This document shows, piece after piece, positions 23,835-33,054 of a stretch of 64,000 nt of DNA (positions are counted from its first letter, which is position 1; each line of letters opens with the position of its first letter). The notes under the pieces were generated by a model, which was given only the letters and a program-made list of their open reading frames with translations, was not told the DNA's origin and ran no database searches. Position numbers and translations under genes: made by a program. The DNA comes from Plantimonas leprariae (GTDB lineage Bacteria; Pseudomonadota; Alphaproteobacteria; Rhizobiales; Rhizobiaceae): NCBI RefSeq assembly GCF_008802405.1, contig NZ_VZDO01000024.1, positions 1 to 64,000 of the forward strand, given 5' to 3'.

Positions 23835-26800
23835 ATGACAGGTTCGGCAAGCGGCATGCCCTTCCCGAGGGCTTCCGGCGAGATGGCCGAGCGCATCCGC
23901 GCCCTCGACTGGGCGCAAACGCCGCTCGGGCCGATCGAGGGCTGGACGGACAGGGTGAGGGCCGCGGTCGAGACGATGCTGGCGTCGCCGATGCTGGCGA
24001 CGCTGGCGGTCGGGCCGGAGCGACTGTTCCTCTACAACGACGCGGCGGCGCGCCATTACGGCAACCGCCATCCGGACGTGCTCGGCCGGCCGCTGGCGCA
24101 AGCCTTCGCGCACGAGTTCGCCGCGGTTGCGCCCTTCTACGATCGCGTCTTCGCCGGCGAGAGCCTGCACGTCCCGGCGCAGCCCCTCGATCCAAGCATG
24201 AGCGGCACGGCGGAGGTGTTCGACGCCTACCTGACCCCGGTGCGCAATGCCGACGGCGACGTGATCGCGGCCGCGATGACCGGCTTCGCGATCGGCGAGC
24301 GCCTCCGGGCCGAGACGGCGCTGCGCGCGAGCGAGGAGAAGTACCGGACGCTGTTCGCGTCGATCGACGAGGGCTTCGCCGTGGTCGAGGTGATCCTCGA
24401 CGGGACCGGGAAACCCGTCGATCTCCTGCATCTCGAAGCCAACGCGGCCTACGAACGGCACACGGGATTGCACGGCATCGTCGGGAAGCGGTCGCTGGAG
24501 ATCATCCCGGAAGGGGGACCGTGGCTGGATTTCTACGGCCAGGTCGCGCTGACGGGACAGGCCGCCCGCAACGAGAGCTACCTCGCCCCGCCCGTCGACC
24601 GGTGGATCGCGGCCTATGCATCGAGGATCGGGGGCGAAGGCAGCCTGAAGGTCGCCATCGTCTTCAACGACGTCACCGAGCAGAAGCGTGCGGAAGCAAC
24701 CCTTCGCGAGAGCGAGGAGCGGCAGGCGTTCCTGCTCGAACTCGGAGACACGCTTCGCCCGCTGCGCGACGCGATTGAGATCCAGAACGCCGCCGTGCGG
24801 CTGATGGGCGAACGCCTCGCGGTGAGCCGGGCCGGCTACTACGAGGTCGAAGCCGATCAGAACGAGTTCTTCCTGACCGCCCGGTGGGAACGGGAGGCGG
24901 TGCCGCTCCCCGACCGGATGCTCCTCACCGACTTCGGCGACGAGATCCGCGCGGGTTACCGGGCGGGACGCACGATGGTCGCCCGCGACACGGAGCGGGA
25001 CGCCGCGTCGGACGGCAACCTCGCGGCGGTCCGCGCCATCCGGGTCAGGGCCTGGATCGGCGTCCCGCTGGTCAAGGACGGTCGCTGGGTCGCGGCGGTC
25101 GGGGTCCATTCCTCTGTTCCGCGGGACTGGACGCCCGCCGAGATCCGCCTCGTCGAGGAAGTCGGGGAGCGGACCTGGGCGGCGGCGGAACGCGCCTGCG
25201 CGGAAGCGGCACTGCGCGACAACGAGGAACGGTTCCGCGCCTTCGTGACCGCCAGTTCCGACGTCGTCTACCGGATGGGTCCGGACTGGACGGAGATGCG
25301 TCGGCTCGACGGCCGCGGGATCCTCTCCGACACGGTCGAGCCGAGCGGCAACTGGCTGGACCGCTACATCCACCCCGACGACCATTCGACCGTCAGGGCG
25401 GCGATCGGCAAGGCGATCGACACGAAGTCGACGTTCGAGCAGGAGCACCGGGTGATCCGGACCGACGGCTCGCTCGGCTGGACCTTGTCCCGCGCCGTGC
25501 CGATCCTCGACGGTGACGGCGGGATTGTCGAGTGGCTCGGGTCCGCCAGCGACGTCACCGAGCGCAAGCTCGCCCGACAGGCGCAGCGCGAGAGCGAGGC
25601 GCTGCGCCGCGTCGCGCTGGCCGGCGGCGGCATGGGCACGTGGCGCTGGGACCTCGCGAACCGTCTCGTCTGGGGCGACGCGAAGTTCCTGGCGCTCTGG
25701 GGCTTTCCGCCGTCCGAGGAGGCGCACCCTTTGTCGCTGTTCACCGAGCGGATGTCGCCGGAGGGCGCGGCCGAGATGCAGGTGATCGTCAACCGGGCGA
25801 TCGACGCGGGCGAGGAGTTCGACGGGCCGCTGGAGATCGTCGCCGGGCCGACGGCCGGACGCTGGATCCGCTGGCGCGGCCGCGGCGACGGCGAAGCGCC
25901 GACCGTGCTCTACGGCGTCACCTTCGATGTCACGGCGCAGCGGCGGGCCGATGCCGCCCTTCGCGACAGCGAGGCGCGGCAGGCGTTCCTCTTGGAACTC
26001 TCCGACGTGCTGCGGCCGCTGGCCGATCCGACCGAGATCCAGGGCGCGGCGATGCGGGTGCTCGGCGGACATCTGAACGCGAGCCGTGTCTTCTACGTGG
26101 TCGTCGACGGCGACGGCGACACGGCAGACATCCTCTCCGACTACACGGACGGCGTTTCGAGCCGGGTCGGTCGCTACTCGCTTTCGGCCTTCTCAACCTA
26201 TGCGGTCGGCGAATGGCGGGCCGGACGGTTCGCGAGCAGCGACGACGTGAACGTCGACCCGCGCTACGACGAGGCCGAGCGCAGGGCCTACGCCTCCGTC
26301 TCGACACGCGCCGGCTTCGGCATTCCATTGATCAAGCAAGGGCGGCTGGTGGCGTTGCTGGGTGTCAACCAGTCGAGTCCGCGGCACTGGAGCGACTACG
26401 ACATCGACTTGGCCGGCGAAGTCGCCGAACGCACCTGGGCGGCGCTGGAACGTGCCCGAGCCGAAGCGGCGCTGGGCGAGAGCGAACGGCGGTTCCGCAC
26501 GCTCGCGGAGACCGCGCCCGCATTCATCTGGTTCAACGACGAGGCGGGCGCCAACGCCTTCGTCAACCAGGCGTTCCTCGACTACACCGGGCGCAGCGCC
26601 GAGCAGATCGCCGGCGAGGGCTGGCACGGGCTCGTTCATCCCGACCAGGAGCAGCCCTACGTCGAGAGCTACCTGGAAGCGGTCCGGACGCGAGCTCCCT
26701 GGTACGGGCGCAACCTCATCCGGCGCGCCGACGGCGCCTGGCACTGGTTCGACAACTACGCCCGACCGCTGTTCCGGGGCGACGGCGGCTACCGCGGCCA

Positions 26801-28253
26801 CGTCGGCGTGACGATCGATGTCGACGACAAGGTCCGCGCCGAGGAGGCTCTGCGCGAGAGCGAGGAGCGCTACCGCACGATGTTCGAGACGATGGACGAG
26901 GGGTACCTCCTCGCCGACGTCGTCTTCGACGGGGCCGGCAGGGCGGTTGACATCGCGTACGTCGAAGCCAACCCGGCGGCGATCCGGATGGTCGGCAGCG
27001 ACCTGACGGGGCATCGCCTGCGCGACGTCGCCGACTACGAGGAGTACTGGTACGAGATCTGGGGCCGGGTCGCCGTGACCGGCGAGGCCGCAAGCCTGGA
27101 GCGCTACGCGGCCCCGGACGGCATCTGGTACGAGTTCCACGTCTTCAAGACCGAGCCTGAGAACGCCGACAGCCGGCGCGTCGCCGTCCTGTTCAAGGAC
27201 GTCACGCGCCGTCGGCTTGCGGAAGAGGGGTTGAAGCAAAGCGAGGAACGGCTGCGCGGCTTCGGCGAGGCTTCGACGGACGTCCTCTGGATCCGCGACG
27301 TCGAAACGCTCGGATGGACGTACCTGACGCCAGCGTTCGAGGCGATCTACGGCCTGCCGCGGGACGAGGCGTTCGCCGGCAACAACTTCCGCAACTGGAC
27401 CGATCTCATCGTGCCGGAAGACCGGCAGCACGCCGTCGACATGATCGGGCGCGTGCGCGACGGCGAGAGCGTCACCTTCGAGTACCGCGTCCAGCGCCCG
27501 AGCGACGGGGCGATCCGCTGGCTGCGCAACACCGACTTTCCGATCCGGGACGCCCAAGGCCGCGTCACCGCCATCGGCGGCGTCGGGCACGACGCGACGG
27601 AGGAGAAGGAGGCGGAGGAGGCGCTGCGCGAGAGCGAGGCGCAGTTGCAGGTGATGGTCGCCGAACTCCACCATCGCACCCGCAACCTGATCGGCATCGT
27701 CGGCATGATCATGCGCCAGATCGTAGCGTCCAGCGACTCGCTTGCCGACTTCCGCGTCCGGTTCACCGAGCGGTTGGAGGCGCTGTCGCGGGTCCAGGGC
27801 CTGTTCTCGCGGAAGCGCGACGAGCGGATCCACATCGGCGACATCGTGCGGATCGAACTCGACGCGCTCGGCGCCGACCTGGAGGGCGATCGCGTCGCGA
27901 TCGAGGGAGAGGCCATCGCGCTGAGGAAGTCCGCGGTCCAGACCCTGTCGCTGGCGGTCCACGAGCTCGCCACCAACGCCAGGAAGTACGGCGCGCTGAG
28001 GGGCGACGAGGGACGATTGGCCGTTCGTTGGGAGGAATACGCCGACGAGGGCGGCAAGCGCCGGATGCGCTTCGCCTGGACTGAGACGGGGATCAGCGTC
28101 ACGGTCGGGGAAACGCGGGGACCGCTGCACGAGGGCGGCTACGGGCGCACGCTGATCGAGGAGGCGCTGCCCTATACGCTGAAAGCCAAGACGACCTACA
28201 CGCTCGGCGCCGACCGCCTCGATTGCACCATCGACATGCCGCTCGACGCCTGA
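23835..28253 (+). CDS. Very large multi-PAS/GAF HWE-type sensor kinase
   Basis: This 1472-residue cytoplasmic protein begins with a PAS-like region (about 15-160). It continues PAS (163-285), GAF (292-455), PAS (460-577), PAS (585-702), GAF (710-868), PAS (880-997), PAS (1005-1125) and PAS (1135-1255), then a kinase core. The phospho-acceptor is His1280 in ELHHRTRN and the N-box is HELATNARKYGAL. The core has the HWE/HisKA_2 layout. Linker segments repeat SEERYRTM and SEERLRGF-like motifs, showing growth by module copying. No membrane span is seen. The divergent receiver at 23308 is the probable partner; the downstream one at 29345 is an alternative. Confidence 0.9.
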   Translation: MTGSASGMPFPRASGEMAERIRALDWAQTPLGPIEGWTDRVRAAVETMLASPMLATLAVGPERLFLYNDAAARHYGNRHPDVLGRPLAQAFAHEFAAVAPFYDRVFAGESLHVPAQPLDPSMSGTAEVFDAYLTPVRNADGDVIAAAMTGFAIGERLRAETALRASEEKYRTLFASIDEGFAVVEVILDGTGKPVDLLHLEANAAYERHTGLHGIVGKRSLEIIPEGGPWLDFYGQVALTGQAARNESYLAPPVDRWIAAYASRIGGEGSLKVAIVFNDVTEQKRAEATLRESEERQAFLLELGDTLRPLRDAIEIQNAAVRLMGERLAVSRAGYYEVEADQNEFFLTARWEREAVPLPDRMLLTDFGDEIRAGYRAGRTMVARDTERDAASDGNLAAVRAIRVRAWIGVPLVKDGRWVAAVGVHSSVPRDWTPAEIRLVEEVGERTWAAAERACAEAALRDNEERFRAFVTASSDVVYRMGPDWTEMRRLDGRGILSDTVEPSGNWLDRYIHPDDHSTVRAAIGKAIDTKSTFEQEHRVIRTDGSLGWTLSRAVPILDGDGGIVEWLGSASDVTERKLARQAQRESEALRRVALAGGGMGTWRWDLANRLVWGDAKFLALWGFPPSEEAHPLSLFTERMSPEGAAEMQVIVNRAIDAGEEFDGPLEIVAGPTAGRWIRWRGRGDGEAPTVLYGVTFDVTAQRRADAALRDSEARQAFLLELSDVLRPLADPTEIQGAAMRVLGGHLNASRVFYVVVDGDGDTADILSDYTDGVSSRVGRYSLSAFSTYAVGEWRAGRFASSDDVNVDPRYDEAERRAYASVSTRAGFGIPLIKQGRLVALLGVNQSSPRHWSDYDIDLAGEVAERTWAALERARAEAALGESERRFRTLAETAPAFIWFNDEAGANAFVNQAFLDYTGRSAEQIAGEGWHGLVHPDQEQPYVESYLEAVRTRAPWYGRNLIRRADGAWHWFDNYARPLFRGDGGYRGHVGVTIDVDDKVRAEEALRESEERYRTMFETMDEGYLLADVVFDGAGRAVDIAYVEANPAAIRMVGSDLTGHRLRDVADYEEYWYEIWGRVAVTGEAASLERYAAPDGIWYEFHVFKTEPENADSRRVAVLFKDVTRRRLAEEGLKQSEERLRGFGEASTDVLWIRDVETLGWTYLTPAFEAIYGLPRDEAFAGNNFRNWTDLIVPEDRQHAVDMIGRVRDGESVTFEYRVQRPSDGAIRWLRNTDFPIRDAQGRVTAIGGVGHDATEEKEAEEALRESEAQLQVMVAELHHRTRNLIGIVGMIMRQIVASSDSLADFRVRFTERLEALSRVQGLFSRKRDERIHIGDIVRIELDALGADLEGDRVAIEGEAIALRKSAVQTLSLAVHELATNARKYGALRGDEGRLAVRWEEYADEGGKRRMRFAWTETGISVTVGETRGPLHEGGYGRTLIEEALPYTLKAKTTYTLGADRLDCTIDMPLDA

Positions 28254-28622
28254 GCCGGGAAGCCGCGCCACATGGCACTACCGCATACGGGTTCGCGGTG
28301 TGCGATCCGCGGTTCGATGGGAGCGGGGGTCATCGTGTCGTCCGCGAAGCGTCCCGGGGCCGCGTCCCGCAAGGGCGCCGGATCGGGAGTGCGGGCGAAA
28401 GCCGGAGAACTTTTCCGGTTGTGACGGCATCCCGTCGACGCTTCCGGCCGCTTTGGCTGATCGTCCACCCCGTGGACGATCTCGCTGGGTTCTGGTGCTC
28501 GGCGAGGAACCTCGTCGCCTGACGTCGGCTCGGAGGTCTGATCGCTTTGAAGCCGCTTGCGTCGTCGCCCCGTATCTCGATCGCGCCTCGGTCCCGAGGC
28601 CGTCATGAGACAGGGAGAACCC
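28254..28622. other. Gene-free stretch with a palindrome
   Basis: These 369 bases between the large kinase and the fasciclin gene hold no convincing frame. They contain the 17-bp palindrome at 28402-28418, and near the right end the AGGGAGA site of the fasciclin gene. Confidence 0.5.
28402..28418. repeat. Palindromic element CCGGAGAACTTTTCCGG
   Basis: Nearly symmetric (one mismatch in eight pairs) and almost identical to the element at 41043-41059. Both lie in gene-free DNA. Confidence 0.5.
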
Positions 28623-29195
28623 ATGATGATCCGCACCATGATCCGGACAGCCGCGGTCGCCGCGCTGGTCGCCGGCGCTTCGACGGGAGCGATGTCCGTG
28701 TCGTTCGCGCAGGACATGCCGATGGTCGGCGGCGCGCCGATGGACCCGATGAAGCCGATCCCGGAGAACGCTTCCAAGGCCAACAACCTGACGACGCTGG
28801 TCGCTGCCGTGAAGGCCGCCGGTCTCGTCGACACGCTGGCGGGCGACGGGCCGTTCACCGTGTTCGCGCCCACCGACGACGCGTTCAAGAAGCTTCCCGC
28901 CGGCACGGTCGACGAGCTGGTCAAACCGGAGAACAAGGATAAGCTGACGAAGATCCTGACCTACCACGTGGTGCCGGCCAAGGCGACGTCGGCGGCCGCG
29001 ATGCAGATGATCAAGGACGATGGCGGCAAGCACAACGTCAAGACCGTTGAGGGCGGCACGCTCACCCTTCAGATGAACGGCGACAAGCTCGAGGTGTTCG
29101 ACGAAAGCGGTCACGCCCCCACCGTCACGCAGGCCGACGTCATGCAGAAGAACGGCGTCGTGCACGTCATCGACACTGTCCTGATGCCGAAGTAG
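28623..29195 (+). CDS. Fasciclin (FAS1) domain secreted protein
   Basis: This is a 190-residue protein. A signal peptide (MIRTMIRTAAVAALVAGAS) is probably cleaved after SFA at residue 29. One FAS1 domain fills the rest. The H1 motif reads DGPFTVFAPTDDAFKKLP, then LTYHVVPAK and, at the end, NGVVHVIDTVLMP. FAS1 proteins are extracellular or periplasmic adhesion-type modules; the bacterial role is poorly known. ATG 28623 was chosen because AGGGAGA lies six bases upstream; Met codons at 28557 and 28605 would spoil the signal peptide. A GC hairpin follows the stop. Confidence 0.9.
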   Translation: MMIRTMIRTAAVAALVAGASTGAMSVSFAQDMPMVGGAPMDPMKPIPENASKANNLTTLVAAVKAAGLVDTLAGDGPFTVFAPTDDAFKKLPAGTVDELVKPENKDKLTKILTYHVVPAKATSAAAMQMIKDDGGKHNVKTVEGGTLTLQMNGDKLEVFDESGHAPTVTQADVMQKNGVVHVIDTVLMPK

Positions 29196-29209
29196 CCGGG
29201 TCCGCTCGG

Positions 29210-29241
29210 CGGCCGGGACGTTCCGCTCGACGCCCCGGCCG
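29210..29241 (+). terminator. GC hairpin after fasciclin gene
   Basis: CGGCCGGG (29210-29217) pairs exactly with CCCGGCCG (29234-29241) across a 16-base loop. There is no T-tract, so termination strength is uncertain. Confidence 0.4.
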
Positions 29242-29344
29242 ATGCCTTCCCAAACGTAACCGAACGTTTAGCCGTCTACACTACTGTTCCAGAACCGGAG
29301 CGTCGGTGCCTGTTGTCGTCGCGCGTCCGGCGGGATGCCGCCCA

Positions 29345-29722
29345 ATGGTCGCTTCGCATTCTTCCTTCGCCGTCCTGGTCGTGGAGGATGACGGGCCGCT
29401 GCTGATGCAAACGGCGAGCTTCTTCGAGGACGCCGGCTACCTCGTATATAAAGCGCGGAACGCCGACGAGGCGATCCGACTGCTCGAGAGCCAACCCGAG
29501 ATCCGCGTCCTGTTCACCGACATCGAGATGCCGGGATCGATGAATGGCCTGGCGCTCGCTCACGTCTGCCGTCATCGCTGGCCGCCGGTCGAGATCGTCG
29601 TCGTGTCCGGTCGTCCGAAGCTCGCGGCTCACGAAATGCCGAAGGGCGCCGTGTTCTTCTCCAAACCCTACGCCGACTCGGCCGTCCTCGACACGGTCGA
29701 CCGCTTCGCCTCAGCGTACTGA
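29345..29722 (+). CDS. Single-domain response regulator
   Basis: This 125-residue receiver has Asp15-Asp16 (VVEDDGP), phospho-acceptor Asp59 (LFTDIEMPG) and Lys107 (FFSKPYA). The stretch HRWPPVEIVVVSGRP matches the receiver at 11841 in place and wording, so the two are close paralogs. A GTG at 29306 would add 13 residues; ATG 29345 is preferred because it begins the domain. An inverted repeat AAACGT-N6-ACGTTT at 29252-29269 lies upstream and may be an operator. No kinase is adjacent. Confidence 0.85.
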   Translation: MVASHSSFAVLVVEDDGPLLMQTASFFEDAGYLVYKARNADEAIRLLESQPEIRVLFTDIEMPGSMNGLALAHVCRHRWPPVEIVVVSGRPKLAAHEMPKGAVFFSKPYADSAVLDTVDRFASAY

Positions 29723-29901
29723 TCGGCGTTTCAAAGGCTCGCCGGGAAGCGGCGTCGGGCCGGGCGACCTGACACTCGAACCAGCAGCTCGGCCATCTGG
29801 CGAGGGCAAGCGGGGGTGCGATCGGGGTGGACGGGGCCGAATCCCCGGACTACGCAGCGACCGCGGATGCGACGGGCGAGCCGTGTCGGACGGAATGTTG
29901 C

Positions 29902-31020
29902 ATGGCCAATCGGGCGGACAGGCGGGCGTCGGCGAAGATCGCCCGGCAGTCGGTGAAGCGGGCGAAGTCGCCGACGGAAGGGGCGATCCTGCGCGCGGCT
30001 GCGGCGTTCGCGAGCGAGGGTGCCACGGGCCAGCTCAGGCCGTGCCTGTCGAACGCCGACTTCGACGATGCCTGGACGCGGCTGGCTGACGATCTTGAGG
30101 ACATCCTCGGGGAAGGGTATCCCGACTTCCGGGCGCAAGCCTACGCCGAGGCCGGGCTCGGGACGCTGCGCGTCGCGGAGGCGGGCGGTGCCGAGGTCGA
30201 GCTGGGCACGCGTCTGGTCCTCTGCCCCGTGGTCGGGCCTGCGGACAGGGTGGCCGCGTTCGCGGACGACGCCGGGGAGATCGCCCGGCTGGAGACGTCG
30301 CTGCGGGAGGCCGGGGTCGTGCCCGAGGACGGCCGATGCCTCGTGCTTCCCCTCGTCGTGCCGATCGCCGCCTTCATGCCGGACGCGAGCCCGCCCGGAC
30401 GGGTCCGGGCGCTCCACGAATACCTGTCCGATCGTCTGAAAGACGGGCTGTTGCGGACGCCGTTGCCGTCGCCGGACGCCATCCGGGTCGCGGTGGCCGA
30501 ACTCCTCCAGGCGGACCCCGCCGCTTCCGGAGGCGACACGGCGTTCGGCGCGCTGGTCGGCATCGAGCTGGTGCTGGACGCGTTCGCGGGGAGGACGGCG
30601 GTCCCGGAGGACGAACTCGACGCCGAGGACTTGGCGAGTGCCGCCGCCGTCGAATCCTGGTACGACTCCTACGCCGCGGATCTCGCCGACATGGCGATCG
30701 GCGCGCCGCTCGACTGGCCGGCCTGCGGCGCGGCGCTCGCCTGGGAGACGGTCCGGATCCCGATGGAGGCGGCGCTGCGCCGTCGCGGCGTGCCGGACGG
30801 GCGTCCCGAGACCATCCATTGCGCCGCGACCGCCGACGGCGAACGCCTCGTCTTGTCGGCGGTCACGGGACCCATCGCGGTCGGGCCGTTCTCGGCGTCG
30901 ACGGATCTCGCATGGTTCGACGCCGACGAGTTCTTCGGCCGGGTCGAAGCGAATGCCGACAGCCTGGTGGAGCACGACGACGAAGGCGACGTCGTCGCCC
31001 CGCTGCTGGGCGCAGCCTGA
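29902..31020 (+). CDS. Unrecognised 372-residue acidic protein
   Basis: I do not recognise this protein. It starts with a basic stretch (MANRADRRASAKIARQSVKR) and is then strongly acidic, Ala-rich and apparently globular. Notable parts are LADDLEDILGEGYPDFRAQA, LVLCPVVGPADRVAAF, LVLPLVVPIAAFMPDASPPG and a beta-rich C-terminus ending DDEGDVVAPLLGAA. There is no signal peptide or membrane span. ATG 29902 follows CGGAA; a GTG at 29827 would add 25 residues. It is convergent with dinB and separated from it by a hairpin. Codon use looks like that of its neighbours. Confidence 0.7.
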   Translation: MANRADRRASAKIARQSVKRAKSPTEGAILRAAAAFASEGATGQLRPCLSNADFDDAWTRLADDLEDILGEGYPDFRAQAYAEAGLGTLRVAEAGGAEVELGTRLVLCPVVGPADRVAAFADDAGEIARLETSLREAGVVPEDGRCLVLPLVVPIAAFMPDASPPGRVRALHEYLSDRLKDGLLRTPLPSPDAIRVAVAELLQADPAASGGDTAFGALVGIELVLDAFAGRTAVPEDELDAEDLASAAAVESWYDSYAADLADMAIGAPLDWPACGAALAWETVRIPMEAALRRRGVPDGRPETIHCAATADGERLVLSAVTGPIAVGPFSASTDLAWFDADEFFGRVEANADSLVEHDDEGDVVAPLLGAA

Positions 31021-31029
31021 AGGCACGTC

Positions 31030-31055
31030 GCGCCGACGCCCGGCGGTGTCGGCGC
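31030..31055. terminator. Hairpin between convergent genes
   Basis: GCGCCGAC (31030-31037) and GTCGGCGC (31048-31055) pair perfectly across a 10-base loop, between the stop of the unknown gene and the stop of dinB. It may serve both directions, although no T-tract is present. Confidence 0.45.
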
Positions 31056-31071
31056 CCCGGACCCGCCTAGC

Positions 31072-32199
31072 CTACATCGGCAGGACGAGCTGCCGTTCCG
31101 CGGCTTCCGTTTCCGCCACGAGCGACGAGACCGTCAGCCCGAGTAGGCGCACGCCCTTCGGGACGGGCATCAACGGCGCGAGGAGTTCGCCGGCCACGCG
31201 ATCAAGGTCGGCGAGGCTGGCGACCGGTTGCCCGCTCGACTGCGCGCGGGTGATCTGCCGGAAGTCGGCGTACTTGACCTTCAGCGTCACGGTGCGCCCG
31301 CGCAGCTCCTTCGCCTCGCAATAGCGCCAGACCTTGTCTGCGATCGGTCGGAGCGCCTCGCGCATTGCCTCGAACGTGAAGAGGTCGTCGCCGAAGGTGT
31401 TCTCGGCGCCGACCGATTTCCGCTCCCGGTTCGGCCTCACTGGACGCTCGTCGATGCCGCGCGCGATCCCGTGGTAGAACGGACCCGCCTTGCCGAACCG
31501 CTCCCGAAGGAAGGCGAACGACTGGTCGCGCAAGTCCCGGCCGGTGCAAATGCCGAGCGCCTCCATCTTCGCCGCCGTCGCCGGACCGACGCCGTGGAAG
31601 CGGCCGACGGGCAGGTCCTCGACGAAGCCCGGACCCATCGCCGGCGTCACGACGAACAGGCCGTCGGGCTTCCGGTGGTCGGAGGCGAGCTTGGCGAGGA
31701 ACTTGTTGTAGGAGACGCCCGCCGAAGCGGTCAGCCCGGTCGTCTCCCTGATGCGTCGCCGGATAGCTTGCGCGATCGCGGTGGCGGACGCGATGCCCTG
31801 CTTGTTCACCGTGACGTCGAGATAGGCCTCGTCCAGCGACAGCGGCTCAATGACGTCGGTGTGCTCGGCGAAGACGGCGTGGATTTCGGCGGACACCGCC
31901 TTGTAGACCTCGAAGCGCGGCTTGACGAAGACGAGGTCCGGGCAGCGGCGCTTCGCCGTCACCGACGGCATCGCCGAGCGCACGCCGAACCGGCGCGCCT
32001 CGTAGCTCGCCGCCGCGACGACGCCGCGCTGCGACGAGCCGCCGACCGCGACCGGCAGCCCGCGCAAGGCCGGATCGTCCCGCTGCTCGACCGAAGCGTA
32101 GAACGCGTCCATGTCGATGTGGATGATCTTGCGGACCGCTGGAGCGATCTCGCTCGACATTTCCGTTGCGATCGTCGCCACTGCCGTTGCCGTCGCCAT
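31072..32199 (-). CDS. dinB: DNA polymerase IV (DinB, Y family)
   Basis: This 375-residue translesion polymerase copies damaged DNA with low fidelity. The catalytic site is intact: IDMDAFYASVEQRD holds the first Asp and the steric-gate Phe/Tyr pair, and PLSLDEAYLDVT holds the Asp-Glu pair. YNKFLAKLASDHRKPDG and the helix-hairpin-helix GVGPATAAKMEALGI follow. The C-terminal QLVLPM is a sliding-clamp binding motif. Start ATG 32199; a second Met at residue 14 is possible. It is the last gene of a leftward unit that begins at the LexA box, 14 bases after the acetyltransferase gene. Confidence 0.95.
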   Translation of the reverse strand: MATATAVATIATEMSSEIAPAVRKIIHIDMDAFYASVEQRDDPALRGLPVAVGGSSQRGVVAAASYEARRFGVRSAMPSVTAKRRCPDLVFVKPRFEVYKAVSAEIHAVFAEHTDVIEPLSLDEAYLDVTVNKQGIASATAIAQAIRRRIRETTGLTASAGVSYNKFLAKLASDHRKPDGLFVVTPAMGPGFVEDLPVGRFHGVGPATAAKMEALGICTGRDLRDQSFAFLRERFGKAGPFYHGIARGIDERPVRPNRERKSVGAENTFGDDLFTFEAMREALRPIADKVWRYCEAKELRGRTVTLKVKYADFRQITRAQSSGQPVASLADLDRVAGELLAPLMPVPKGVRLLGLTVSSLVAETEAAERQLVLPM

Positions 32200-32213
32200 G
32201 GTCGATCCGCCGC

Positions 32214-32690
32214 CTACTCCTCTTTGAGCCCATGCCCGACCTCGATGTCGAAGTGCAGGACTTCCTCGCGGGTCCCGAGGCTTTCGTAGAGTGCGATGGC
32301 TGGACCGTCGCCACGGTCGGCCTGAACGTAGACCACGGAGGCGCCGCGCTCAGCCGCGATCCCGCAGAGGTGCTCGATCAGGCCCGTCGCCAGTCCTCGC
32401 CGCCTATGTGTCGCGGCGACCGCGAGATCGTAAACGTAGACCTCGCGCCGCATCCGCTCGGCCTTGTCGAGTTCGTAGGCGACCAACCCGCCGACGACCG
32501 CGTCGTCCGCCAGGGCCACGAGGGCGACGACGTGTTCCTTCGCCAGGAGCCCGTCCAGGTAGGCGTCCGATGGCGGCGCGTCCTGGTAGGTCTCCCGATC
32601 GTCGAAGGCCTCGGCGAAGACGGCATTCAAATGTCGCAGAATTGACGCGTCGCCGGGACCGAGGCGACGGAAGGCGGCCTCAGCCCTCAT
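32214..32690 (-). CDS. AAC(3)-I family aminoglycoside N-acetyltransferase homolog
   Basis: This is a 158-residue GNAT enzyme. AAC(3)-I enzymes move acetyl from acetyl-CoA to the 3-amino group of gentamicin-type drugs. Family marks are FDDRETYQDAPPSDAYLDGL, LVALADDAVVGGLVAYELDK, VYVYDLAVAATHRRRGLAT (acetyl-CoA loop) and ALYESLGTREEVLHFDI. The length fits (about 155-175). Chromosomal homologs of this kind may have another natural substrate, so resistance is inferred only. Its ATG overlaps the previous gene by 11 bases and dinB follows after 14, placing it inside an apparent SOS operon. This is an unexpected setting for such a gene. Confidence 0.88.
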   Translation of the reverse strand: MRAEAAFRRLGPGDASILRHLNAVFAEAFDDRETYQDAPPSDAYLDGLLAKEHVVALVALADDAVVGGLVAYELDKAERMRREVYVYDLAVAATHRRRGLATGLIEHLCGIAAERGASVVYVQADRGDGPAIALYESLGTREEVLHFDIEVGHGLKEE

Positions 32691-32928
32691 CGCGAAACTC
32701 CCGCCCGACCTCGCCGAAGCGGGCGAGCACCTTCGGTTCCTCGACGACCTCGCCGGTGTCGGTATCGACCGCCATCGTCAGCGCGACGACGCCAGCGAAC
32801 TTCTCCGCGTCCCGCTCGGCCCGGGCGATCGCTTCGGCGGCTGTCCGGTACTCGACCGAGCGGCCGGCCGTGAACTTCTTGCCGCGACGCTCGAACTGCT
32901 GGACGATGAACAGCGTCTTGTCGGTCAC
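32680..32928 (-). CDS. Small conserved protein, first gene of dinB unit
   Basis: This 82-residue protein starts at GTG 32928 (or 32931) after AGAGGA. It reads MTDKTLFIVQQFERRGKKFT, then EAIARAERDAEKFAGVVALTMAVDTDTGEVVEEPKVLARFG in continuous frame. Small proteins with this FxVQxFE and Ala-Gly-Val-Ile/Val-Ala-Leu pattern occur near SOS genes in Hyphomicrobiales (recollection, not checked). The function is unknown. It overlaps the acetyltransferase start by 11 bases and is divergent from imuA, with the LexA box 112 bases upstream. Confidence 0.75.
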   Translation of the reverse strand: MTDKTLFIVQQFERRGKKFTAGRSVEYRTAAEAIARAERDAEKFAGVVALTMAVDTDTGEVVEEPKVLARFGEVGREFRDEG

Positions 32929-33039
32929 CACGCATCCTCTCGATGAGCTTGCCGCCACGCGCGCCGGTCGATCGCATGGTCCCGTTGCCCACAGCTTGTC
33001 CACACCGGAAACGTCGCGGATTGACCGCATCCGCCATGC

Positions 33040-33054
33040 GAACAGATAGTGAAC
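33040..33054. promoter_or_regulatory. LexA (SOS) box of alphaproteobacterial type
   Basis: GAACAGATAGTGAAC is an exact GAAC-N7-GAAC direct repeat, the known alphaproteobacterial LexA site. It lies 62 bases before the imuA start and 111 bases before the leftward 82-residue gene. One LexA dimer could repress both divergent units. Confidence 0.85.
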
